Source: Ascaphus truei
Lineage: Eukaryota > Chordata > Amphibia > Anura > Ascaphidae
Length of the DNA stretch: 64,000 nt
NCBI GenBank assembly: GCA_036426205.1
Contig: WSYH01000656.1
Span: 62,001 to 126,000, forward strand
Direction: 5' to 3'
Shown: positions 55,657-64,000 of the stretch, piece after piece
How the letters are laid out: the number at the start of each line of letters is the position of its first letter
Position numbering within the stretch: position 1 is the stretch's first letter
The notes under the pieces: model-generated
What the model was told of the DNA's origin: nothing
Databases searched by the model: none
The model's input: the letters and a program-made list of their open reading frames with translations, nothing else
Translations under genes and position numbers: made by a program

Positions 55657-55776
55657 GTATGCTCATCTGCATGTCTTAGGCAGGTCTGCAACCCCGCCGT
55701 TCCCCATTATCACCCAGCAAACAGCACTTCCACTGCAGCAAGGGATTCTGGGAAATGACATGCAAAGTGAGCACAC
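55657..55776. mobile_element. Small MITE flanked by AT tracts (copy 3)
   Basis: Ends GTATGCTCATCTGCATGTC and GACATGCAAAGTGAGCACAC. Same family as 7,849-7,966 although in a different palindrome. Confidence 0.6.
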
Positions 55777-55866
55777 AGTGTCCTTTTTGCCTCAATAACC
55801 ATTTTTAACATGGTTCCCTTTTGTACTTTTTTACTTTTTTACTCACCAAACTTAACTCAGTATTTT

Positions 55867-55869
<3 letters not shown>

Positions 55870-55904
<35 letters not shown>

Positions 55905-55945
55905 TATATATATTATATATATATATATATATAATATACATTACA
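55870..55945. repeat. (AT)n microsatellite
   Basis: TA tract between the MITE and the hammerhead-bearing central repeat. Similar tracts lie at 56,222-56,252 and 56,395-56,465. Confidence 0.9.
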
Positions 55946-56044
55946 CACAGCAGAAAATAGCCGTGTTGTCCGTTGCGATAGTGCAGAATAAATGAGTTCT
56001 TCAGTATTAGGTGAAACCTTTTTTATTGGACTAACAATTTATGT

Positions 56045-56095
56045 CATAGGACAAGCTTTCGAGAGTTATCCTCTCTTCTTCAGGTCAGCAATCTG
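56045..56095 (-). ncRNA. Hammerhead motif at centre of palindrome II (minus)
   Basis: On the minus strand CTGAAGA (56,077-56,083) matches CUGANGA exactly. Stem II is GAGAG with CTCTC (56,071-56,075 and 56,061-56,065), GAAA is at 56,057-56,060, and AAGCTT is a self-complementary minimal stem III. This is the best preserved core in the right half of the window. Confidence 0.5.
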
Positions 56096-56099
56096 AGTA

Positions 56100-56150
56100 T
56101 TGCTTGACCTGAAGAAGAAAAGGATAACTCCTCGAAAGCTTGTCCTATGA
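56100..56150 (+). ncRNA. Hammerhead motif at centre of palindrome II (plus, damaged stem II)
   Basis: CTGAAGA (56,109-56,115) and GAAAGCTT (56,134-56,141) are kept, but stem II reads AAGAAAAGG and CTCCTC, so pairing is impaired. It is an inverted partner of the previous motif; a third, partial copy starts near 56,272. Confidence 0.4.
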
Positions 56151-56217
56151 CATAAATTGTGTAGTCCAATAAAAAAGGTACACCTAACTGAGAACTTATA
56201 TAATATATTACACCAAA

Positions 56218-56248
<31 letters not shown>

Positions 56249-56392
56249 ATATAAACAAAAAACAACATACTCTCGAAAGCTTGTCCTATGACATAAATTG
56301 TTAGTCCAATAAAAAGGTATCACCTAATACTGAAGAACTCATTTATTCTGCACTATCGCAACTGGACTAACACGGCTATTTTCTGTGTCATG

Positions 56393-56429
<37 letters not shown>

Positions 56430-56550
56430 TATATATATATATGATATATATATATAAATATATAAAAATACTGAGTTACGTTGGTGAGTAAAAAAAGTAA
56501 AAAAGTAAAAAGGGAACCATGTTAAAAATGGTTATTGAGGCAAAGTACAC

Positions 56551-56669
56551 TGTGTGCTCATTTGGCATGTCATTTCCCAAATCCCTTGCTGCAGTGGAAG
56601 TGCTGTTTGCTGGGTGATAAGGGGAACGGCGGGGTTGCAGACCTGCCTAAGACATGCAGATGAGCATAC
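56551..56669. mobile_element. Small MITE flanked by AT tracts (copy 4)
   Basis: Ends TGTGTGCTCATTTGGCATG and GACATGCAGATGAGCATAC. It is the mirrored partner of 55,657-55,776. AT tracts continue at 56,685-56,850. Confidence 0.6.
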
Positions 56670-56684
56670 AGCTATATTTTGCAT

Positions 56685-56793
56685 AATAATATATAATATA
56701 TATAAATATATATATATATAATATATATACATATATAAGTATATATATATTATATGTATAATATATATATAAAGCAAAATCGTATGAGACCGT

Positions 56794-56844
<51 letters not shown>

Positions 56845-56850
56845 TATTAT
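56685..56850. repeat. (AT)n microsatellite
   Basis: Interrupted TA tract with a short unique interruption near 56,771-56,797. Chance tyrosine-isoleucine ORFs across it are not genes. Confidence 0.9.
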
Positions 56851-56996
56851 ACCCACTGTACAAATGAATGGGTGAAGGGTTGGTATCGGGCCAGGGTGGG
56901 TTAACCCCTTAATTACTATAGCAGTTATTAACCGGTAAGGTAATTAAGGGGTTAGGGGACATTACATTGGCTATTTTAATTCTTGTGTATGTATTG

Positions 56997-57058
56997 CAGC
57001 CCCAGGACATGGGCAGGATGAGGATGAAGACGGCCTTCATCGTGGGTGCATGAAAAAG
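56997..57058 (+). other. Exon-like segment with splice-site consensus (right arm)
   Basis: TTGCAG acceptor, about 60 bases of open acidic frame, then AAAAAGGTAAGT donor. Both splice sites are identical to the mirrored copy at 55,305-55,366. Confidence 0.35.
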
Positions 57059-57319
57059 GTAAGTGCAATATGTATTTACTGTATTTATTGTGATTCATGT
57101 CTTGTAAATGGGCAAATGCATTATTATCCATATGTGGATAATAGTAATTTTGCCCATTACTGTATTGTATGTGTTAGGGGGCGGGGGATGTGTATTATAT
57201 CTTGCAATGTTTATTGGGGGCAATTGTCCCCAATAAACATGCTATTGTGCCTTAACCCCTTCATTGCCTTAGCGGATAGCCTCTAAGGTAATGAAGCTGT
57301 TTTAATGTATTTTTATTAA

Positions 57320-57590
57320 TAGTGTGCGGGAACAGGGGGTCTCCAGAGCTGAACCGCATTGATTTCTGGCTCAGAGACCCCCTGCTTCCCGAGTTACAGG
57401 CCCCGGTATGGGGCATCGTATGCCAGTGTCACCGCCATCTTTATAGCGTCCACGTCGCGTCTTGGACGCTATAAAAATGGTGGCAACACTGGCATCTGAT
57501 GCCCCATACCGGGGCCTGTAACTCGGGAAGCAGGGGTCTCTGAGCCAGAAATCAATGCGGTTAAGCTCAGGGGACCCCCTGCTCCCTCAC
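57320..57590. repeat. Fold-back MITE with GGCCCCGGTATGGGGC core (copy c)
   Basis: Mirrored partner of 54,775-55,035, again with GGTCTCYGAGC outer ends and TATAGCGTCC/GGACGCTATA at the centre. Confidence 0.7.
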
Positions 57591-58149
57591 ACTATTATTA
57601 AAATTTACATTAATGCAGCTTCATTACCATAGCGGCTATCCGCTTCGATAATGAATTATTGTTTATTGATATGTGTGTTTTGATAGTAGTGTAGTAGTAG
57701 TGTAGAATTTAAATGTCTCTTTCACGTGACGTGGAAGCTTTAAAAATGCAGGGGATACCGGCACACCATAACGGGTCCTGAATCTCATGAAGTAGGGGGT
57801 CCCCGGACCTGAAACCAATGCGGTTCAGCTCCGGAGACCCCCTGCGCTACACTATTATTTAAATGTATATTCTTAATGCACGATCGCTTGTAACAGCCAT
57901 GCATGGAGATGCAGAATCTCCATGCAAATGTTACAGGAAGCTTTTTTTTCTATCAGTTATCGTACTTTAACTTTAAGCACGATAACAGGGAGGGGGGGGA
58001 GAAGCATGCACGATCTGGCAGATTTGAGCACGTCCGATCCTGAATGCACTGAAATCCTTAGTGAATCGCACCTACAGGCTTCACTTTTTAGCGGACGTTT
58101 TATTTTTTTTCAGGCCAGCGCAAAAGCTTACTGCTTAGTGCATAGCCCC

Positions 58150-58560
58150 CTATGAGGTTGTCTGTATGATAATAAGGATGTTTCAGGGAAGACCTGTTGC
58201 AGTCTTGTATCTTCTTGGAGGATGGGTTATAGTTCCCTGGCGATCTTGCGTAGGGCTTCTAGGTGTGGGTTATATGTGACCACCAAAGGTACCATGTCGC
58301 TTGTCTCTTTCTGTTTGTATTCAAGGAGATCACTTCTTGGTATTCTGGTAGCTTTGTGAATTTGTTGGTCTACAATTCTGTGGTTATAACCACGGTTTAT
58401 GAAATCTGATCTCAAGACTTTAATCCGCTGACAACAGAGGTCTGTTGTGTCGGAGCATATCCGGTTGAATCGTATGGCTTGACTGTAGATGGTTGCATGC
58501 TTAGTGTGTCGGGTGGAAGTTGTTGTCCCTCAAATAGCTGGCTCTGTCTGCCAAGGTGCC
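58150..58560 (-). pseudogene. PLE RT C-terminal/linker fragment (right arm)
   Basis: The minus frame 58,227-58,415 reads RSDFINRGYNHRIVDQQIHK and PLVVTYNPHLEALRKIAREL, a clear PLE linker. It is cut at about 58,150 by the Harbinger-like element. Immediately upstream on the same strand lies an endonuclease C-terminus, suggesting a head-to-tail PLE fusion. Confidence 0.65.
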
Positions 58561-58569
58561 AAGTCCCAA

Positions 58570-58820
58570 TCAGAGTTCAGAGTTCAGGCCAAAGGGAATT
58601 CTTGTTTTTAACGTAAATATCCAATAAAGCTCACGCTTATCTAGGAGTTCAGCCCTATTGCCAACTCTGACTGGACTTGGCACCTGCTCTATCCCCATAT
58701 AGGTAAACGCATCAATACTACCCATTCTACAATTCGTAAAGTGCTGTGACACTGTGTGAATGAGATCTCCTTTTTTGATGAGTCTCATATGCTCCCTAAT
58801 GCGTACCTGGCGATAGAAAC
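58570..58820 (-). pseudogene. PLE family C endonuclease C-terminal fragment (right arm)
   Basis: The minus frame 58,570-58,788 reads MRLIKKGDLIHTVSQHF, FTYMGIEQVPSPVRVG, then LDKRELYWIFTLKTRI with the catalytic-type glutamate in RELYW, and ends near GLNSEL. It is 5'-truncated within the domain and lies head-to-head with the plus-strand PLE starting near 58,820. Confidence 0.65.
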
Positions 58821-58853
58821 CCCTTTCGACAATTTATCACTTTTTATAAGCGT

Positions 58854-59012
58854 TATATAGATGACCTCATTTTTATTTGGCACAGGGATGTAGATTCACT
58901 TTTATAATTTATTGATTATCTAAACAACAATAAATTTAACTTACACTTCACTCACACATATAATTTTCATCACATACATTATCTGGACGTATTATTATTT
59001 ATTGATATTAAT
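58854..59012 (+). pseudogene. PLE reverse transcriptase motif YIDD and thumb
   Basis: The frame reads YIDDLIFIWHRDVDSL, with the two catalytic aspartates of RT motif C, then meets a stop after an extra T. The left arm has CACTTTATAATT where this arm has CACTTTTATAATT, so the break may be a homopolymer error. The frame is the same as the 314-codon ORF that follows. Confidence 0.65.
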
Positions 59013-59957
59013 ATGTTTATTAGTTCAGATGTTTATAGGAAACCAAATTCACGAAACACTTTTCTTAGAGCTGACAGCTGCCATCCCAAATCCCTTTTGA
59101 AAAATATACCAAAGGGACAATTAATAAGACTAAAAAGGATCTGTTCCAACAATGAAGATTTTATTAAACAGTCAAATGAACTCCTTTTAAGGTTTCAGGA
59201 TAGAGGTTATTCACCTACAGATTTAATGAATTCTTTGGAAGAAGTAAATAAAATTACCAGGGAAGAATTACTACAAAAACAAAGAAATAAGCCTCCAATT
59301 CATAATATGAGGGCTATCAATCAACCTTTTTTCATTAGACAATACAACACTCAAATAGGTCAGATTAAACATGTTATTAAAAAACACTGGGATATACTTT
59401 CGGGAGATCCTCTTTTGAAACATGTATTTGCGGAAGGTCCCCAGTTTGTGTTTAAGAAGGCCAGAACTATTGCTAACTCGGTCTCCCTTAGTCTTTTTTC
59501 TAGCAAACCAAATGATTCTAGACGGTTACCCAAAGGAAGCTTCAAATGTCTTAAATGCATCTCATGTAGATATATGCTCCCCAGTTCATCATTTATGTCT
59601 TTTGTCACTGGTTGTGAGTTCCCTGTTGCGTCCTTCATTAACTGTGATACCACATTCGTAATTTATGTTTTGAATTGCGGATGTGGTAAGCAATACGTGG
59701 GCCGTACTACCCGTGCCCTGAAGTTACGCATTAGGGAGCATATGAGACTCATCAAAAAAGGAGATCTCATTCACCCAGTGTCACAGCACTTTATGAATTG
59801 TAGAATGTGTAGTATTGATGCTTTTACCTATATGGGGATAGAGCAGGTGCCAAGTCAAGTCAGAGGTGGCAAAAGGGCTGAACTCCTAGATAAGCGTGAG
59901 CTTTATTGGATATTTACGTTAAAAACAAGAATATCCTCTGGCCTGAACTCTGATTGA
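59013..59957 (+). CDS. PLE linker plus GIY-YIG endonuclease (314 codons, partial polyprotein)
   Basis: The longest intact PLE frame here. Residues 7-70 (DVYRKPNSRNT to RFQDRGYS) are the end of the RT. Residues 92-180 are the linker with SLSLFSSKPNDSRRLPKGSF. A C-x2-C-x2-C knuckle (C179, C182, C185) precedes the endonuclease. FVIYVLNCGCGKQYVG (215-230) with RTT is the GIY-YIG core, HMRLIKKG and SQHF (258-260 region) follow, Glu296 lies in RELYWIF, and GLN is near 310-312. The first Met is internal; the RT core is missing. All endonuclease motifs are intact, but the protein as a whole is truncated. Confidence 0.75.
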   Translation: MFISSDVYRKPNSRNTFLRADSCHPKSLLKNIPKGQLIRLKRICSNNEDFIKQSNELLLRFQDRGYSPTDLMNSLEEVNKITREELLQKQRNKPPIHNMRAINQPFFIRQYNTQIGQIKHVIKKHWDILSGDPLLKHVFAEGPQFVFKKARTIANSVSLSLFSSKPNDSRRLPKGSFKCLKCISCRYMLPSSSFMSFVTGCEFPVASFINCDTTFVIYVLNCGCGKQYVGRTTRALKLRIREHMRLIKKGDLIHPVSQHFMNCRMCSIDAFTYMGIEQVPSQVRGGKRAELLDKRELYWIFTLKTRISSGLNSD

Positions 59958-60764
59958 GACTTGGCACCTTTTCTACATTGATTTATGATTATGATTATCA
60001 ATACAATAATTGTTAATGCATTTCTCTTGAAACCTGTGGGAGATTTTCCTCATTTCTTGTACATTGCCTACATTTGCATTCAATGATGTTACGGTTATCT
60101 TGTCTTATGGATTCTCTTCGTCTATTAACACTTTTATTACTGTTTCATAGGCAATCATCCCTCATTATGGTCTACTATTTTAATATAATTTTGATTAGAT
60201 AATACCATCTAAGTGTTACCCAATGGGATTAAACACTATAATTGTTTATAATTTATTTTCAATTATTTCTAATATTGACCATAGTTCAGTTACTTCTAAA
60301 TACATCACATTATACTACTTTTTCGTTTTCCAAATGGATTATGACTTTTTCTTTATGTGCATTTATTTAACAACTTCAATCCACACCTTGGGTGTATATA
60401 TATGCACTTATATGATTATTATTAAGTCTGTCCGTTTGTTTGGTATGTAATTTTTCTGTTTTTAGTATGAATATTCATAGTTTTTTTACTGATATTTCTT
60501 TTTAATTTGTTTTTTATTCTTCATTTTAGTGGTTCTCCGCTTTAGGAAGACATACCAGGTACACCTATTGGTATTTTTAGCATTAGATGTGTCCGTTGTT
60601 CATATTGTCAATAAAGTTTGCACATTGTGTATGTTTTTTGTATTCCTCACGTCGCGCGCTGACGTCATCACGCCGACGTCGCTTCTGAGAGTTTCAGGAA
60701 GTGGACGGCTGATGAATAATGGCGCGCTTCTGGGGACTATAAAAACGGCTAGGTGAGTACCTTT

Positions 60765-60820
60765 AAGTCACCTTGAAAAAGAGCTTGTGCTCGAAACGTG
60801 TTGGTGGCGGGCTCTGTACC
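60765..60820 (+). ncRNA. Hammerhead-like motif, PLE family C (right arm)
   Basis: CTTGAAA (60,771-60,777), stem II GAGC (60,781-60,784) with GCTC (60,789-60,792), then GAAACGTGT (60,793 on). The first box is non-canonical in both arms. It lies about 30 bases after a CTATAAAAACGG promoter-like sequence. Confidence 0.4.
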
Positions 60821-62000
60821 CCGTAATGCTGCTATTATTTTTGTAAGAATCCATTAAATACATTTTTAATGGGCACACGCTCCCTTGGATTTCCTTCTAC
60901 TTTTTGTTCCTGTGTATTTGGTGCCTGCTTGTCAGCACACTGTCAGCACTCTTGTCAGCACACTGAAAAAATGGAAGCACACCCCCTATTGTGGATGAAG
61001 ATTGAACAATCTGGATGACATATTCTACTCAGAGTGAGTTATTTCTTTCACCTGGACATTCTCCATTCCGATATATTATGCTGGGTAACTTTATTGTGAG
61101 GTCCCTTACTACAATGTTTGTGGGGATCCTAGTCCACTAGTCGGATTATTATGTAGCTGTGATTGTTCTGTATGTCTTGGGTCAAATCCCTTATTCTTCC
61201 ACCAGGGAGTGTTTATTACAGGATTCTTCAATCAAGTATATTTGAATCATTATTGTGGTTCCTTTGATACCCTATTATAGGCTTTTTTTTTTGAGCACCA
61301 CACATTTGTTTTTCTTTCATGCCAGGACGTAAGATGCAAAACCTACGCAATGCTCCACACAGCGGACACAATACAAATACCACACAGGAATCTGGAGTAC
61401 AAAATCAGAGGAAGGTTCACCTGTTCCTCCAACAATTTTAAAATACAAATATACTGTTTAAAGCGCTAAACCTAATACTATTACTACAGTGCTGTGCACT
61501 AACTAGACTAAGCAGCCTGGTAATCTATTGAGACATCTCTATTATCTCTAACTAATTAAATAAACACAAAAATAGATGACATAACCCGGCGCTAATATAT
61601 GTGAAAAAACAATGAAAAAATGAAAAAATATAATGTGTATATAGTCCCAAATGGTGCCAAGTGATGAAATGATAGTTCAATGGTTACAACCTTAAAAGTC
61701 CGGTTGGGCACAAACTCAGTTCACAGTTAATCAAAACAGATGATTCTTCTCATATGTTGTACTTGATCCTGCATATTAAAGATATCAAGCAGAGAACAAA
61801 CATTGCGCAGTATTTTGAGACAAACAATAATATTTCCAAATGATGATGTATATCTGAATTGCCTACTTACTAGAAGTAGCTAGATCACGTGCAGGGGAGA
61901 GAATCTGTTCTTTAAGCCTCCGTGGGTATAGAAGGGATCTTTCCCTAGGAGGAGCCTAAGGAGCAGTGTCCCAGTCATCCCAGCCGCGAGTCTTACGGAA
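60820..62000. other. Non-coding PLE-flanking sequence (right arm)
   Basis: Mirrors 50.43-51.59 kb. No gene is supported. GTCAGCACACT tandem units lie near 60,931-60,964. Confidence 0.35.
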
Positions 62001-62005
<5 letters not shown>

Positions 62006-62073
<68 letters not shown>

Positions 62074-62094
62074 CTCTCTCTCTTTCTGCGCTCT

Positions 62095-62129
<35 letters not shown>

Positions 62130-62138
62130 GTCTCTGTG
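62006..62138. repeat. (CT)n microsatellite
   Basis: A nearly pure CT tract with three short interruptions, mirrored with the GA tract at 50,250-50,432. The overlapping 159-codon ORF is a repeat artefact. Confidence 0.95.
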
Positions 62139-62449
62139 TCTAACTTTCAGTTGCCCTTATCAACATATTAGCGTCAATTGTATTTTCAAAATATGTTATC
62201 AAAATGGTAATTCCATGCTTTCCTCTCCAGAAAGAGCATTTCAAAGGTGGAATTATTACTATACTGGGGTGGGGAAAGCTATTTCAATTACTTGCAGAAT
62301 ATGTAACTCCAAGTCTATTTATTTCAATTTATTCAACTGTCTCGATGTATTCAGACAGAAAACTTCAGGAAGAATGAATAAATTCACCTTCAGATCACGC
62401 CAGTTGACTTTGTTGGGACTAAGCTTTGAAACTGGATCAAAATGACTTT

Positions 62450-63110
62450 CTGAAATAAGCTCTGACAATGTTGATCAAAACTAAGTTGCTACTCACTTAT
62501 TACATTGACAGTTCTTCTACATTGCAAGATGATATGCCCTGGATATTAGCAACTCAAATCCTTGTGACTCATTGCTATTCAAATGTTCATAAATTATTCT
62601 GATTACAAATGGAATATCATCACCTATGTGTATGTAAGGCATTCAATGTGAGCTGTCACCTCTGTTTGATTGGTATTCTTGCAATAGGGTTGGCATGTCA
62701 TAGACATAGTTATTAAGAGTTGTACAGGTAACCTTTAGAGTGCTATAGATTTGTCAGCACTAGAGTGCAAACACACCTCTGACCCTTCTGGGTCATGTGA
62801 GCTCCAGAAGCAATTGCATGAAGCGGCGAGGCGCAGGACAAAAGCTCCAGTTCTACAGATGCAGCGGCCATCATTTTAACAAATACCTGGGTACATCCCG
62901 CGTGCGTCACATGGTGGACCCGAGATGGTCAGTTGCAGACTAATGGCTCGCTGGAGTAACACAGCACGGGTCCCTGCTGTGTGAATCCTAAAGGAGTCTG
63001 CCTTTATGTAATAGACGCGCAGAAAGAGATCAGCCTGAATCAGTCACTCTAACTGCGTGTCTATCACAGACGATTGCGGGAGTTTTATTAAAAATTTAAC
63101 ATTACAGTAA
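62450..63110. other. Unassigned sequence (right arm)
   Basis: Mirrors 49.25-49.9 kb. No gene or recognisable terminus. Confidence 0.3.
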
Positions 63111-63117
63111 TGTAGCA

Positions 63118-63355
63118 GGGGGTCTCCGGAGCTGAACCGCATTGATTTCAGGTCTGGGGCCCCCTACTTCTCTAGATACAGGCCCCGGTATGGGGTACCG
63201 GTATCCCATGTTAAAATCCTGTGGGTCACGTGACCGTGGGATCTAAACAAGGCAGAGTGGAAACCGGCACCCCATACCAGGGCCTGTATCTCGAGAAGTA
63301 GGGGGTCCCCGAGGCTGAAATCAACTTTTCTCAACTCAGGAGACCCCATGCTCTC
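63118..63355. repeat. Fold-back MITE with GGCCCCGGTATGGGG core (copy d)
   Basis: GGTCTCCGGAGCTGAACC and GGCCCCGGTATGGGGTACC (left) face GGCACCCCATACCAGGGCC and GGAGACCCC (right). It is the mirrored partner of 48,975-49,245. A further half copy at 63,465-63,560 is interrupted by the Gypsy LTR. Confidence 0.65.
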
Positions 63356-63575
63356 TCACACTAGTATCAAACATCTCCCCAATAAAAAAACATTACCATA
63401 GCGGATAGCTACAAAGGTAATGAAGCTGCTTACATTTTATTTTTAATCATATTATGCATGAGCAGGGGGTCTCCTGAGCTGAACAAAGTTGATTTCAGCC
63501 TCGGGGAACCCCTAGTTCCCAAATTAAAGGCCCCGGTATGGGGTGCCGGTATCTCTTCCATGTTAACATCCACTT

Positions 63576-64000
63576 GGGATGTGTCAGGAATCGGCGTTCT
63601 CCGCGCTCCCCACACAGAGCACTCACTTCCCTCGGCGATTACTCTGTTCAGTGCCGGGCGCGCCCACGCCCTCCCGCGCGCACACCTGCACCATCCACTG
63701 GCTCGGTCCACACGCGTCCACGCGTTACGGAGCGTGCTCAGTCTGCACACTCTTCTTCCCGTCCCCCGGACCTCAGGCTCCGTCCCCGCAAGCCGCACGG
63801 GCATACTCAGGTTACCAACAAACCTCACCTGGCCTGTTATGCCTGCACCAATCTGCAGTGTCTCCCTGTAGCTCTTCCTGTCTCGCCTCCGTTCCTAATT
63901 GGACCTTCCTGCTTCATTTAGCTCATCTCTGCTCTCAGTCTTTGCTCGACATAGTCTCTGCATGGAAGTACTTCAGGATTCTCTTAGTGTTTTCACAGAT
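63576..64000 (+). repeat. Gypsy LTR, 5' part (right arm, runs off window)
   Basis: Starts TGTCAGGAATCGGCG within a fold-back MITE copy. G+C-rich sequence (63,650-63,730) is followed by CT-rich sequence to the window end. The left arm shows the same LTR attached to Gypsy gag-pol. The short ORFs through it are not credible genes. Confidence 0.6.

Larger units (their letters stand above)
54225..58155. mobile_element. Harbinger-like palindromic element interrupting a PLE
   Basis: Ends GGGGGCTATGCACTAAGC (54,225 on) and GCTTAGTGCATAGCCCCC (to about 58,152) are inverted; ends of this look are common in PIF/Harbinger families. The whole 3.9 kb is symmetrical around 56.17 kb, including nested fold-backs and AT tracts. 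I find no transposase. Because the flanking PLE is mirrored too, the symmetry belongs to the giant palindrome, and target duplication cannot be judged independently. Confidence 0.45.
58820..60770 (+). mobile_element. Penelope-like element, family C (right arm, plus)
   Basis: A 5'-truncated PLE. It starts in the RT just before the YIDD motif (58,854-58,865), continues through thumb, linker and endonuclease to a stop near 59,955, then a tail with a TATAAAA-like box (60,738-60,744) and a hammerhead-like hairpin. It is the best-preserved PLE in the window. Confidence 0.7.

Overview
This window looks like repeat-dense nuclear DNA from a vertebrate with a large genome, most likely an amphibian and probably a frog. 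That assignment rests on the repeat community: Penelope-like elements with hammerhead-type motifs, Tc1 and Tigger-type DNA elements, an L1-type LINE, a CR1/L2-type LINE with a TGTAACTA-repeat tail, and chromodomain Ty3/Gypsy elements. I found no host protein-coding gene, no rRNA and no convincing tRNA. Nearly every stretch I can classify is a mobile element, usually broken.

Layout. (1) 1-3.6 kb: the 3' part of a Penelope-like element (PLE) with a GIY-YIG endonuclease domain, followed by a Tc1 transposase fragment. (2) 3.6-22.0 kb: a giant inverted repeat with its axis near 12.8 kb. Each arm carries, from outside inwards, a PLE with RT and GIY-YIG remnants, AT microsatellites around a small MITE, a fold-back element, a PLE tail with a hammerhead-like motif, half of a Tc1 element, and a fold-back element at the centre. 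(3) 21.8-24.26 kb: a further 5'-truncated PLE copy, head-to-head with the one before it and carrying a 352-bp MITE, then a small fold-back. (4) About 25.0-42.6 kb: one old L1-type LINE used as a target by later insertions. These are a 332-bp Tigger-type MITE, a 362-bp GC-rich MITE, a CR1/L2-type LINE and a 622-bp solo LTR. The CR1/L2 LINE was itself split by a 5.5-kb LTR retrotransposon. Several junctions can be read back to the empty site with target-site duplications. (5) 42.6-48.75 kb: an unclassified repeat, then a decayed minus-strand Ty3/Gypsy element (LTR, gag, RT, RNase H, integrase, chromodomain). (6) 48.3-64.0 kb: a second giant inverted repeat with its axis near 56.17 kb, running off the right edge. 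Its arms hold a Gypsy LTR, GA/CT microsatellites, a PLE with RT and GIY-YIG endonuclease parts, and a Harbinger-like palindromic element.

The most interesting object is the LTR retrotransposon at 31,709-37,208. It has paired LTRs, a 4-bp target duplication and a polypurine tract, but I see no protease, reverse transcriptase or integrase. Its interior encodes a short ORF resembling the N-terminal domain of PNMA/Gypsy Gag, then a long ORF with a duplicated cysteine module of identical spacing (C-x2-C-x4-C-D-C-x5-A-W-x3-C-x2-C-R-T). I do not recognise this module. The element is probably a non-autonomous family with its own protein.

Caution on sequence quality. Where I compared the arms of the two giant palindromes by eye they differ mainly by one- and two-base indels. 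The LTR pair in the middle of the window differs mainly by substitutions. The palindromic thirds may therefore contain uncorrected long-read error or an inverted-read assembly artefact, and frameshifts there should not be read as biological decay.
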